Source: Alphaproteobacteria bacterium (lineage in GTDB: Bacteria > Pseudomonadota > Alphaproteobacteria > SHVW01). From it: DNA of 36,505 nucleotides. The position numbers were made by a program, and so were the translations under genes. A model generated the notes under the pieces. The model saw only the letters and a program-made list of their open reading frames with translations, ran no database searches and was not told the origin of the DNA. Below are positions 22,903 through 30,265 of the stretch, in pieces. Each line of letters starts with the position of its first letter. Position 1 is the first letter of the stretch. The stretch spans positions 1 to 36,505 of the forward strand of contig VGDO01000036.1 of NCBI GenBank assembly GCA_016869645.1, given 5' to 3'.

Positions 22903-23211
22903 ATGAGAGCGATTTTCGCTGCGACGATTGTCCTGCTCCTGACGGGCTGCGGCGTGCCGACCTGGAGCGACACCGACACGCCACCGATTCAGGAGGCCAA
23001 GATGGCCTGCGCCGCGCATGCCCGTGCGTCGCTGCTGGAGCCGGCCTGCAGCCCGGTCAGCTATACCTGGCATACCGGCCGGCCGCTGCTGCATTTCCGC
23101 CTCGAGCCGAACGGCGCGCCGCGCTGCTCCCATCACGAGAAGGTGCGCTACGTCATCGCCTGGGAGCCTTCTTACAGACTATGCCTGCAGCAGAAGGGCT
23201 TCTCGCCCTGA
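22903..23211 (+). CDS. Small predicted lipoprotein of unknown function
   Basis: A 102-aa protein. MRAIFAATIVLLLTGC is a signal peptide ending in a lipobox (L-L-T-G-C) with the lipidated Cys at 16. The mature part of ~87 residues contains four more cysteines (in KMACAAH, EPACSP, PRCSHHEK and RLCLQQ), which could form two disulfides in the periplasm. The in-frame TTG at 22882 adds seven residues and is less likely than ATG 22903. I do not recognise a family. It is convergent with the ferredoxin gene. Confidence 0.65.
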   Translation: MRAIFAATIVLLLTGCGVPTWSDTDTPPIQEAKMACAAHARASLLEPACSPVSYTWHTGRPLLHFRLEPNGAPRCSHHEKVRYVIAWEPSYRLCLQQKGFSP

Positions 23212-23220
23212 AGCGGCACG

Positions 23221-23430
23221 TCACGGCTTCGGACTCTCGATGACAATCACGCGCGCCGGACATTGGGCAGCTGCGCGCACGGCCTTGTCGTAGAGCGCCT
23301 GATCGGGCTCGGCCTGGAGCAGCACGACGATGCCGTCATTCTCGCGCTGGTCGAACAGCTCGGGCGCCAGGTCGACGCAGCGGCCGGCGCCAATACAGAT
23401 GCTCTCGTCGATCCTGATGCGGAAGTTCAT
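23221..23430 (-). CDS. [3Fe-4S] ferredoxin (P450 partner)
   Basis: A 69-aa ferredoxin of the CYP-associated type. The cluster ligands are Cys12, Cys18 and Cys57: C-I-G-A-G-R-C followed later by QCPA. The middle cysteine of a CxxCxxC motif is Ala15, so a [3Fe-4S] cluster is expected rather than [4Fe-4S]. The N-terminal RIRIDESICIGAGRCVDLAPELF is typical. AGAAGGG precedes ATG 23430. It lies 26 nt after the cytochrome P450 gene and should deliver electrons to it. No ferredoxin reductase is encoded in the window. Confidence 0.92.
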   Translation of the reverse strand: MNFRIRIDESICIGAGRCVDLAPELFDQRENDGIVVLLQAEPDQALYDKAVRAAAQCPARVIVIESPKP

Positions 23431-23456
23431 CGCACCCTTCTACCACGCCCCTTCGT

Positions 23457-24662
23457 CTACCACGCCACCGGCAGCCGGTAGACGCCATAGATCTGCATGT
23501 CGTCCTTGAACGGAATCTGCTCGGCGGGAACGGCCAGCCGCAAGTTCGGAAACCGCTCGAACAGCATGGCAAAGACCACCTGCAGCTCGATGCGGGCCAG
23601 CCCCTGCCCCAGGCATTGGTGGATGCCGTAGCCGAAGGTCAGATGCTGGGATGCGTCGCGGTGCAGATCGACCGTGTCGGGCGATGCAAACACCGCCTCG
23701 TCCCGGTTGGCGGACGGCGTCAGCGCAAACACGCCTTCGCCCCTGCGGATCAGCGCGCCGCCGATCTCGACATCCTCGAGCGCCACGCGGCGCGGCGCGA
23801 ACTGTACCGGGGCGAGGAAGCGCAGCAGCTCCTCGACCGCGCTGTCGACCAGGCTGGCGTCGCGCTTGAGCTCCGCCAGCTGGTCGGGATGCTGGAGCAG
23901 CAGCATGGTGCCGAGCCCGATCATGTTGGTCGTCGTGTCGTGCCCCGCGCGCAGGATCATCGAGCAGATCTCTGCCAGGTCCTCCCGGCTGAGCGCGCCG
24001 GTCACGACATGCTCGGCGATGACGCGGCTCAGCATGTCGTCGGCCGGGCTCTTCTCCTTGGACTCGATCAGGCGCCGGCAATAGTCGACGAGTGCCCGCG
24101 CCGTGCGGTGCGCTTCCTCGGGACTCTGCTTGAGACCGTGGCGGCCGGCTGCGCAGTTCATGATGAAGGTGTGGTCTTCGTAAGGAGAGCCGAACAGCTC
24201 GCACATCACGAGCGATGGCAGCTCGACCGCCAGCGCTTCGACCAGATCGACCGGGGCGCCCTTCTTCGCCATGGCGTCAAGCAAGTCGGCGGTGATTGCC
24301 TCGACCCTGGGTCGCAATGCGTTCATGCGGCGTGCGGTGAATTCCTTGGTGAACATGCGCCGGTAGTGACCGTGGCGCGGGTTGTCCATGCCCACGAAGG
24401 CGCGCTCGCCCTTGTCGATGGCGACGCGCGCCTGGGTCACGGCCGGGAAGTCCGGACGCGCGAATTCGCCGCTGAAGCGCGGGTCGGTCAGCACCGCGCG
24501 GAATTCCTGCTGGCGCGTCAGCAGCCAGGCGCGCTGGCCGTTCCACAGCGTGACCGGGAAGACCGGCCGCTCGGCGCGCGCGCGCGCGTAGAGCTCCGGC
24601 GGATCGAACGGCCGCGAGCGTTTGAAGGGAAACAGCGGTGCATCCGAAACGCTCATGCCCAT
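23457..24662 (-). CDS. Cytochrome P450 (soluble bacterial class I)
   Basis: A 401-aa monooxygenase. The heme-binding loop FGYGIHQCLGQGLAR has the thiolate Cys350. The I-helix oxygen-activation motif is AGHDTT (239-244), the K-helix ExxR is Glu278-Arg281, and DNPRHGHYRRM (93-103) is the C-helix heme-propionate segment. No membrane anchor is present. ATG 24662 shares one base with the stop of the preceding SDR (TGATG), implying translational coupling; an ATG at 24656 is an alternative. The overall pattern is closest to CYP105/CYP107-like catabolic P450s. It is co-transcribed with an SDR and a HIBADH-like dehydrogenase, so hydroxylation followed by oxidation of the alcohol is likely. The substrate is unknown. 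Confidence 0.93.
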   Translation of the reverse strand: MGMSVSDAPLFPFKRSRPFDPPELYARARAERPVFPVTLWNGQRAWLLTRQQEFRAVLTDPRFSGEFARPDFPAVTQARVAIDKGERAFVGMDNPRHGHYRRMFTKEFTARRMNALRPRVEAITADLLDAMAKKGAPVDLVEALAVELPSLVMCELFGSPYEDHTFIMNCAAGRHGLKQSPEEAHRTARALVDYCRRLIESKEKSPADDMLSRVIAEHVVTGALSREDLAEICSMILRAGHDTTTNMIGLGTMLLLQHPDQLAELKRDASLVDSAVEELLRFLAPVQFAPRRVALEDVEIGGALIRRGEGVFALTPSANRDEAVFASPDTVDLHRDASQHLTFGYGIHQCLGQGLARIELQVVFAMLFERFPNLRLAVPAEQIPFKDDMQIYGVYRLPVAW

Positions 24663-25420
24663 CACCAATTGCCATTGATCGTGGCGCCGCCGTCGACGAC
24701 CAGGGTCTGCCCCGTCACATAGGCCGCTTCGCGCGATATCAGGAAACCGACGGCGGACGCGATCTCCTCGGCCGTGCCGAAGCGTGCCAGCGGAATGTTG
24801 CGGATCAGGCTGTCGCGATCGACGGCGCCGCGCTTGATGTTGTCCTCGACCATGCGCGTCCAGATCACGCCCGGCGCCACGGCATTGACGCGGATGTTGT
24901 CGGCGGCCCACTCGACGGCCAACGTGCGGGTCATCGCCTCGAGCCCGGCCTTGGCGGCCGAATAGGGTGCGCGCCGGGGGCGGCCGACATGAGCGGCGAT
25001 CGAGGAAAAATTGACGACGGCGCCCTGACTGCTGCGCTTCAGCGCCGCGTGCGCGGCGCGGCAACAGCGCAAGGCGCCGCCGAGATGAACGTCGACCAGC
25101 TTCTGCCAGGTCGCATCCTCGAGGTCGGCTACGGTCTGGTGACGGTTGTAGCCGGCGCAGTTGATCAGCCCGTCGAGCCGGCCGTGCATCTCGATCACGC
25201 GCGCGACCATGCGATCGACGGATGCGCTGTCGGTCACGTCGACGACAACGCTTGCCAGATCGCTCCGCTGCGCAAGCCCGGCGAGATCGCCCTCGGCTGG
25301 CGCATCGAGATCGGCGACAGCGACGCGGAAGCCGCGGCCGAGCAGGTTGAACGCCGTGGCGAGCCCGATGCCGCGCGCGCCGCCGGTGATCAGCGCCACG
25401 GGGCGCTCCGACGCGGTCAT
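24662..25420 (-). CDS. Short-chain dehydrogenase/reductase
   Basis: A 252-aa classical SDR: TGGARGIG cofactor loop near residue 11, DLD after the second strand suggesting NAD preference, GLINCAGYN, FSSIAAH with the catalytic Ser, YSAAK, and the terminal TLVVDGG. ATG 25420 overlaps the preceding gene's stop as ATGA (25417-25420), and its own stop overlaps the P450 start. It probably oxidises the alcohol made by the P450, or a related hydroxy intermediate. Confidence 0.9.
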   Translation of the reverse strand: MTASERPVALITGGARGIGLATAFNLLGRGFRVAVADLDAPAEGDLAGLAQRSDLASVVVDVTDSASVDRMVARVIEMHGRLDGLINCAGYNRHQTVADLEDATWQKLVDVHLGGALRCCRAAHAALKRSSQGAVVNFSSIAAHVGRPRRAPYSAAKAGLEAMTRTLAVEWAADNIRVNAVAPGVIWTRMVEDNIKRGAVDRDSLIRNIPLARFGTAEEIASAVGFLISREAAYVTGQTLVVDGGATINGNW

Positions 25421-26310
25421 CGGGACGGTGCCGGCGCGATACCGGCGGCCTGCTCGATCGGCAGCAGCACGGCGGCAATGTCGCGGTCGCTCAACCCCTG
25501 CGCGGCGGCCTCGCGATAGAGCGCCATGGCGGCATTGGGCAGGCGCAGCGCCACGCCGAGCGCCGCGGCCGCCTCGATCGCGCAGCCGAGATCCTTGCTG
25601 ATCGTGGTGATCGACGCCGCCGCCGTGAAGTCGCGCGGCAGGAAGTGATTGGGGAAGACGCGCTCCAGCGTGTTGCTGCGCGCCGAGCTGCCGCGCAGCG
25701 CCTCGTAGAGCTTGTGCGGATCGATGCCCGACTTGACGCCGAACACGAGCGCCTCGGCGAGCAGCGCATGGGTCGTGATCGTGATCATGTTGTTGCACAG
25801 CTTGGCGGAGACGCCGGCCCCGACGGGGCCCATGTGGTAGACGTGCTTGCCCATGACGTCGAACAGCGGCTTGACGCGCGCCATGTCGGCATCCGACCCA
25901 CCGGCAATGATGCTGAGCGAGGCGGCCTTGGCGGCGGGCGGCCCACCGCTGATCGGCGCATCGATGAAGCCGATGCCACTGGCGGCCAGCGCCGTGCCGA
26001 TCTGGCGCGACGTCGCCGGGTCGACGGTTGCAAAATCGACACACAGCAGACCGCTTGCGCCCGACGCCATCACGCCGTCGGGGCCGAGAAAGACCTCGCG
26101 CGACTGCTCGGGCGTGACGCGGCAGGCGCAGAACACCTCGACATCGGCTGCGATGTCGCGCACGGAGCGCGCAAGTTTGGCGCCGTCGCCAACGATCGCC
26201 GCGCGCGCGTCGGCGCTGGCGCTGTACACAACCAGCTCATGGCCGGCGCGCAAGAGGTTGCGTGCCATGGGCAGGCCCATCAAGCCGAGCCCGACGAAAC
26301 CAACCCGCAT
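25417..26310 (-). CDS. NAD(P)-dependent beta-hydroxyacid dehydrogenase (HIBADH/GarR-like)
   Basis: A 297-aa protein of the 3-hydroxyisobutyrate / tartronate-semialdehyde dehydrogenase family. The N-terminal VGFVGLGLMGLPMARNLL is the Rossmann motif. FIDAPISGGPPAAKAASLSIIAGG carries the family's substrate loop, and the catalytic Lys is in GAGVSAKLCNNM. The C-terminal all-helical domain (from ~165) is complete. GGGAG precedes ATG 26310. It is the first gene of the four-gene operon with SDR, P450 and ferredoxin, and is divergent from the Old Yellow Enzyme gene. Other members of the family are imine reductases, so that activity cannot be excluded. Confidence 0.9.
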   Translation of the reverse strand: MRVGFVGLGLMGLPMARNLLRAGHELVVYSASADARAAIVGDGAKLARSVRDIAADVEVFCACRVTPEQSREVFLGPDGVMASGASGLLCVDFATVDPATSRQIGTALAASGIGFIDAPISGGPPAAKAASLSIIAGGSDADMARVKPLFDVMGKHVYHMGPVGAGVSAKLCNNMITITTHALLAEALVFGVKSGIDPHKLYEALRGSSARSNTLERVFPNHFLPRDFTAAASITTISKDLGCAIEAAAALGVALRLPNAAMALYREAAAQGLSDRDIAAVLLPIEQAAGIAPAPSR

Positions 26311-26448
26311 GGGTCACTCCCGCTGCATGACTGCAATGACAGAAGCGCGAGACTATGGGTGCTGCGCCGGAAATACAATTGCATGCAAGGCTTGACGGAC
26401 CACCGGTTTGCCATTGCCATGCCGGCCTGTGCGGATGATAGACGTTTC
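26311..26448. promoter_or_regulatory. Divergent promoter region with TTGCATGCAA palindrome
   Basis: The 138 bases between the HIBADH-like and OYE genes contain the perfect 10-base palindrome TTGCATGCAA at 26379-26388, preceded by ATACAA. Short A/T-flanked palindromes of this form resemble GntR-family (FadR/VanR subgroup) operators. An ATG at 26383 lies inside it and could start a longer OYE, but the family N-terminus matches 26449 better. No regulator gene is adjacent. Confidence 0.4.
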
Positions 26449-27567
26449 ATGACATCGCAATCGGTCGAGCTGCTGTTCCGTCCTCTGGCCTTCGGCGCGA
26501 CGACGCTCAGAAATCGCATCGTGATGGGTCCGATGACGCGGCGCCGCTCGCCCGGCGGCGTGCCCGGCGCCAATGTCGCGGCCTATTACCGCCGACGCGC
26601 CGCAGGCGGTGTCGGCCTGGTCGTCACCGAGGGCACTTATATCGACCATCCCGGCGCCAGCGCCTATGCCAATGTGCCGCACTTCTTCGGCGCGGAATCG
26701 CTGGCCGGCTGGGCCGACGTGCTCGCCGGCGTCCATGCCGAAGGGGCGGCCATGATTCCGCAGCTCTGGCATGTCGGCGGACTGCGCGAGCGTGGCATGG
26801 CGCCCGATCCCCAGGTGCCCGGCTACGGCCCCTGCGAGGTGGCCAAGGATGGCATCCTCACGGTCAAGGCGATGAACCAGGCCGACATGGCCGAGATCGC
26901 GCAATCCTATGGCCGCGGCGCGCGCGCCGCGCGCGAGACAGGCTTCGACGGCGTCGCCGTGCACGCCGCGCACGGCTACCTCATCGACCAGTTCTTCTGG
27001 GAGGCCACCAACCGCCGCCAGGACGAATACGCCGGCTCGATCGAGAACCGCTGCCGCTTCGCGGTCCAGGTGCTGGAGACGATCCGGCACGAGGTCGGAC
27101 CGGACTTTCCCATCGTGTTTCGCTTCTCGCAGTGGAAGCAGAACGACTACGAGGCGCGCATCGCCCGGACGCCCGACGAGCTCGGCATCATCCTCCGGAC
27201 GCTGGTTGCGGCCGGAGTCGATGTCTTCGACGTCAGCGCGCGGCGCTTCTGGCTGCCGGCCTTTGCCGGCTCGGATCTCTGCCTCGCCGGCTGGACGCGA
27301 CGGCTCTCGGGCAAGCCGGTCATCGCAGTCGGCAGCGTCGGCCTCGACCAGCCGCACCAGTCCAAGGTCTATCGGCGTCCCGACAATGTCGACGCCAAGG
27401 TGACCGATATCGGCACCGTTCTGGAGCGCATGAGCCAGGGCGATTTCGACCTGGTCGCCGTGGCGCGCGCCATCCTGGCGGACGCTCAGTGGCCCGAGAA
27501 GATCCGGCGCGGCGCCTATGACGAGATCACGCCCTTCACTCACGCGGCCATGGAAGCCTACGAATAG
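26449..27567 (+). CDS. Old Yellow Enzyme family NADH:flavin oxidoreductase
   Basis: A 372-aa FMN-dependent TIM-barrel ene-reductase. LFRPLAFGATTLRNRIVMGPMTRRR is the N-terminal FMN segment; IPQLWHVGG, GFDGVAVHAAHGYLIDQFFW and DEYAGSIENRCRF are hallmark stretches; HAAHGY supplies an active-site His. The C-terminal VAVARAILADAQW closes the phosphate-binding region. It has no 2,4-dienoyl-CoA-reductase-type extension. The ATG at 26449 was preferred to one at 26383 because homologues begin just before LF-x-PL. It reduces activated C=C bonds of enones or related compounds and is probably part of the same pathway as the divergent P450 operon. Its stop is 6 nt from the convergent EthD gene. Confidence 0.9.
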   Translation: MTSQSVELLFRPLAFGATTLRNRIVMGPMTRRRSPGGVPGANVAAYYRRRAAGGVGLVVTEGTYIDHPGASAYANVPHFFGAESLAGWADVLAGVHAEGAAMIPQLWHVGGLRERGMAPDPQVPGYGPCEVAKDGILTVKAMNQADMAEIAQSYGRGARAARETGFDGVAVHAAHGYLIDQFFWEATNRRQDEYAGSIENRCRFAVQVLETIRHEVGPDFPIVFRFSQWKQNDYEARIARTPDELGIILRTLVAAGVDVFDVSARRFWLPAFAGSDLCLAGWTRRLSGKPVIAVGSVGLDQPHQSKVYRRPDNVDAKVTDIGTVLERMSQGDFDLVAVARAILADAQWPEKIRRGAYDEITPFTHAAMEAYE

Positions 27568-27573
27568 GCGGCG

Positions 27574-28251
27574 TCATTCCTCGCCCGCCTGGAAGAGCGG
27601 CATCTGGCGCGCCCAAAGTCCCGACATGTCCGCCATGTCGACCGATGCGAGCACCTCGCCGAGCGCCTCGAGATCGAGTCTTGCCGGCTCGCTGACCGCG
27701 ATCTCATCGATGCCGTCGACGGCGAGCCCGGCCGTGGTCCTCGGCTCCGCCGGGACGTTCTGCGTGTAGCCAATCGCAGGAAAAGCGCGCGCGATCCGCG
27801 CTGGCAATGCAGTGCGCCGATATCGGGTGAAGTCAGCGGCCGTGATGCCGGGCCTGCGAAGGTAGAGCAGGAACAACGTCGCCGCATGCACGGGCGCCGG
27901 TCGATGGACCGTCTCGTCGACCATGATCGAGACGTCTGCGACCGGCCGCGCGAAGGTCTCGGCCTCGTCGCCTTTCATGATCGCACGCGCTTCCTGGTCG
28001 GAGATGTGGCGCTGCCGCGACGCCTGGCTGCGGTACCACAGGAGCGCCACGCCATCTGCGGCGCGGCGCGTTACGCTGGCAGGCAGGTCGGCGTCGATCG
28101 GATCGCAATGGACATAGCGGTGGATGTTGACCCAGCGCGCCATGCTCATGCCGAGTCGCGCATGCTGGCGCCAGCGGCGGGTAAAGCTCTCAGAATCGAA
28201 GCCGGGGTGTCGCTCGGCGAAATAGATGAGCTTCGGCCGGCGCTCGGTCAT
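27574..28251 (-). CDS. EthD-domain protein with two EthD repeats
   Basis: A 225-aa protein with two dimeric alpha/beta-barrel EthD units. The N-terminal one is KLIYFAERHPGFDSESFTRRW-x-x-HARLG (about 7-105). The C-terminal one is LFLLYLRRPGITAADFTRYRR...ARAFPAIGYTQN (about 124-215). EthD proteins are small accessory or enzyme-like proteins found next to P450s and ring-degradation genes, for example the ethyl tert-butyl ether system, and some relatives act on lactones or decarboxylate. It follows the FAH-fold gene on the same strand, with a short gap that contains a 17-base tandem duplication. The catalytic role is unknown. Confidence 0.82.
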   Translation of the reverse strand: MTERRPKLIYFAERHPGFDSESFTRRWRQHARLGMSMARWVNIHRYVHCDPIDADLPASVTRRAADGVALLWYRSQASRQRHISDQEARAIMKGDEAETFARPVADVSIMVDETVHRPAPVHAATLFLLYLRRPGITAADFTRYRRTALPARIARAFPAIGYTQNVPAEPRTTAGLAVDGIDEIAVSEPARLDLEALGEVLASVDMADMSGLWARQMPLFQAGEE

Positions 28252-28255
28252 CGCC

Positions 28256-28289
28256 GCGCCATTCTCATTCCCGCGCCATTCTCATTCCC
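28256..28289. repeat. Perfect 17-bp tandem duplication at an operon junction
   Basis: GCGCCATTCTCATTCCC occurs twice in direct contact, at 28256-28272 and 28273-28289. The second copy contains the stop codon of the FAH-fold gene (28282-28284); the first lies in the gap before the EthD start. It looks like a recent slip-strand duplication that lengthened the intercistronic gap by 17 bases. The extra GAATGAGAATGG on the minus strand may influence ribosome binding for the EthD gene. Confidence 0.85.
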
Positions 28290-29253
28290 GGGCTTGCCGC
28301 ACCGGGTTGGCCAGCGTGCCGATGCGCTCGATCGTGGCTTCGACGAGATCGCCATCCTTGAGATAGAAGGGCGCGGGATCGGGCCGCGCCAGCGCCACGC
28401 CGGCCGGTGTGCCGGTCGTGATCATGTCGCCCGGCTCGAGACCGAGCGCCGACCAGTAGGACACGAGCTTGGCGACGCTGAAGATCATGTCCGAGGTATT
28501 CGCGTGCTGGCGCTCGTCGCCGTTCACGGTCAGCCTGACATCCAAGGTCTGTGGATCGGGGATCTCGTCAGCCGTGACCATCCATGGGCCCAGCGGCGCG
28601 AAGGATTTGAAGTTCTTCGCCATGACGATGCCGATCTGGTGCTCCATCTCGGCGCGCTGGATGCGGCGCGCGCCGACATCGTTGCACACGGTATAGCCCG
28701 CGACGTAGTTGAGGGCTTCGGCTTCGGACACGCGGTGTGCCCGGTGGCCGATGACGACGCACAACTCGATCTCGTAATCGACATTGTCGACGCCGACCGG
28801 CAGCAGGATCGGATCGCCCTGGGCCGTGATGCTCGAGCCCAGCTTGATGAAAGCGGTCGGGAAGCTCGCCTGTTCGACCGTCTTGCCGCGCGCCGCCCAG
28901 ATCTTCTGGCCCTCGCGCAGATGGTCCATGTAATTGCGCCCGGCGGCGATGAAGGTGCGCGGCGCCGGCACCGGCGGGCCGATCTTGATCGTGGACTGCT
29001 CGACGAGCGCGCTCTCCGGCCAGTCGCGCTCCGCCGCGACGATGGCGCGCGCCAGCGCGATTCCCGATCGGTCGAGCCAGGTGCCACCGGCGGCACCCCG
29101 CGTGAGACTTTCGATGGATGCGGCATCGAGGTGGCGGCCCTTGGCGCGCATGGTCTCCGCGGCGGCGGCGAGGTCGAGAATTTTGTCGCCGGGCAAGAAC
29201 GCGGCGGCACGCCAGCCGGGCTTGCCCGGAGGGGCAAAGGTTCCGAGCTTCAC
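28282..29253 (-). CDS. Fumarylacetoacetate hydrolase (FAH)-family protein
   Basis: A 323-aa enzyme of the FAH superfamily, which hydrolyses or decarboxylates beta-diketo acids and 2-hydroxydienoates with a divalent metal. Metal ligands are visible as Glu161 and Glu163 in VDYEIELCVVIG and Asp192 in CNDVGARRIQ. FIAAGRNYMDHL (101-112) precedes the barrel and ITTGTPAGVALAR is the conserved active-site turn. The start is a GTG at 29253, supported only weakly by CGGA upstream. It is 19 nt from the bicupin gene on the same strand. A C-C cleavage or decarboxylation step in ring degradation is likely. Confidence 0.88.
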   Translation of the reverse strand: MKLGTFAPPGKPGWRAAAFLPGDKILDLAAAAETMRAKGRHLDAASIESLTRGAAGGTWLDRSGIALARAIVAAERDWPESALVEQSTIKIGPPVPAPRTFIAAGRNYMDHLREGQKIWAARGKTVEQASFPTAFIKLGSSITAQGDPILLPVGVDNVDYEIELCVVIGHRAHRVSEAEALNYVAGYTVCNDVGARRIQRAEMEHQIGIVMAKNFKSFAPLGPWMVTADEIPDPQTLDVRLTVNGDERQHANTSDMIFSVAKLVSYWSALGLEPGDMITTGTPAGVALARPDPAPFYLKDGDLVEATIERIGTLANPVRQARE

Positions 29254-29272
29254 GGCCGTCTGTCCGGTCCGA

Positions 29273-30172
29273 TCAGAACTGCTCGAACGGCACGGTCTCG
29301 CCCTGCGGCGCCCAGCCGATCACCAGCAGCTCGGTGTCCTTGCGCGCCTCAAGGGCGGCATGGGGCTCGCCACTCGGGAACATGAAATAGGACAAGGGAT
29401 CGAAGGTCTGGTTCTCGAACTGCGCTTCGCCCGAGACGAGAAACAAAGCGCGGTGTCCCTCGGGCTTGCCGGCCGGGATCGATGACCCCGCGGCAATCGA
29501 CATGAGCTTGATGTTGGGACCGCTCTCGAAGAAATAGCCGAGATGCTTCTGCTGCACGCCTTTCAGCCGCTCATGCGGCACGAAGGGATAGGCCGGCGAG
29601 CGCATGACGACGTAGTTGGTCAGCCGCGTCGGCGGATACTCGATCGGCTTGCCCGTCAGCTTCTCCAGGATCGCCTCGTAGGCGTCGCGCTTGCGCCCGT
29701 TGGGGAAGGTATAGATGCCTTCCTCGAAGGTGCCGGTCTTGGCCAGCTCGCGCTGGGCGTTCACCACATCATCGGGATCGGGATAGGGGATCTGCGACGG
29801 CCCCATGAACTGGATGTCGACGAAATGCATCTGGTCGGCGCCGCCCTCGGCCTCGGTGACCGGCTTGACCGGCCCATAGGGCACGCCCTCGGGCAGATAG
29901 AGGCAGTCGCCGACCCCGTAGATCTCCCGGCCGTATTTCATTTTGCCTTCGACGACGTAGCGGACCTGCTGGAAGGTGTGGCGGTGGCGTGGCGACAGGT
30001 AATAAGGGTCGGCATAGAGGCTGCCGATGCGCGCGCCGATGCCGCGGCTCTTGTCGAAAAACCCTTTGTAACGCTGCTTGTAGCCCGGCCTGACGCCAAT
30101 ATCGACCCAGGGAAGATCGCGCTCGCGAACGCCGACGCCGCGGTCCAATGGCATGGCCTGTGCCTCCGTCAT
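29273..30172 (-). CDS. Bicupin-fold protein with degenerate metal sites
   Basis: A 299-aa two-domain cupin. Domain 1 (about 50-130) keeps HRH in LSPRHRHTFQQVRYVVEG, but the usual Glu ligand position reads Gln, and the second motif GDCLYLPEGVPYGPV has Tyr where His is expected. Domain 2 (about 205-290) has SSIPAGKPEGHRALFLVSG, without HxH, although PSGEPHAALEA keeps a His. Both metal sites therefore look incomplete compared with gentisate or homogentisate-type dioxygenases. I cannot name a family function. ATG 30172 with GGGA upstream was preferred to a GTG at 30202. It heads the operon with the FAH-fold and EthD genes, and is divergent from the TauD-like gene. Confidence 0.75.
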   Translation of the reverse strand: MTEAQAMPLDRGVGVRERDLPWVDIGVRPGYKQRYKGFFDKSRGIGARIGSLYADPYYLSPRHRHTFQQVRYVVEGKMKYGREIYGVGDCLYLPEGVPYGPVKPVTEAEGGADQMHFVDIQFMGPSQIPYPDPDDVVNAQRELAKTGTFEEGIYTFPNGRKRDAYEAILEKLTGKPIEYPPTRLTNYVVMRSPAYPFVPHERLKGVQQKHLGYFFESGPNIKLMSIAAGSSIPAGKPEGHRALFLVSGEAQFENQTFDPLSYFMFPSGEPHAALEARKDTELLVIGWAPQGETVPFEQF

Positions 30173-30265
30173 GATCGCGCGCCATCCCACTGGATGGCCC
30201 ACTTTTTAGTTCTATACCAATATCGCGTATGCCATGAATCGTTTCACATCGAATTTGAGCATGGC
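30173..30265. promoter_or_regulatory. Divergent promoter region, bicupin / TauD-like gene
   Basis: This 93-base gap has an AT-rich centre (30201-30230) suited to promoters in both directions. An 8-base inverted repeat, ATGCCATG at 30229-30236 and CATGGCAT at 30260-30267, is 23 bases apart and overlaps the TauD-like start codon, so it could be an operator. ATAC-x9-GTAT at 30214-30230 is a second short dyad. No regulator gene is nearby to support either. Confidence 0.35.
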
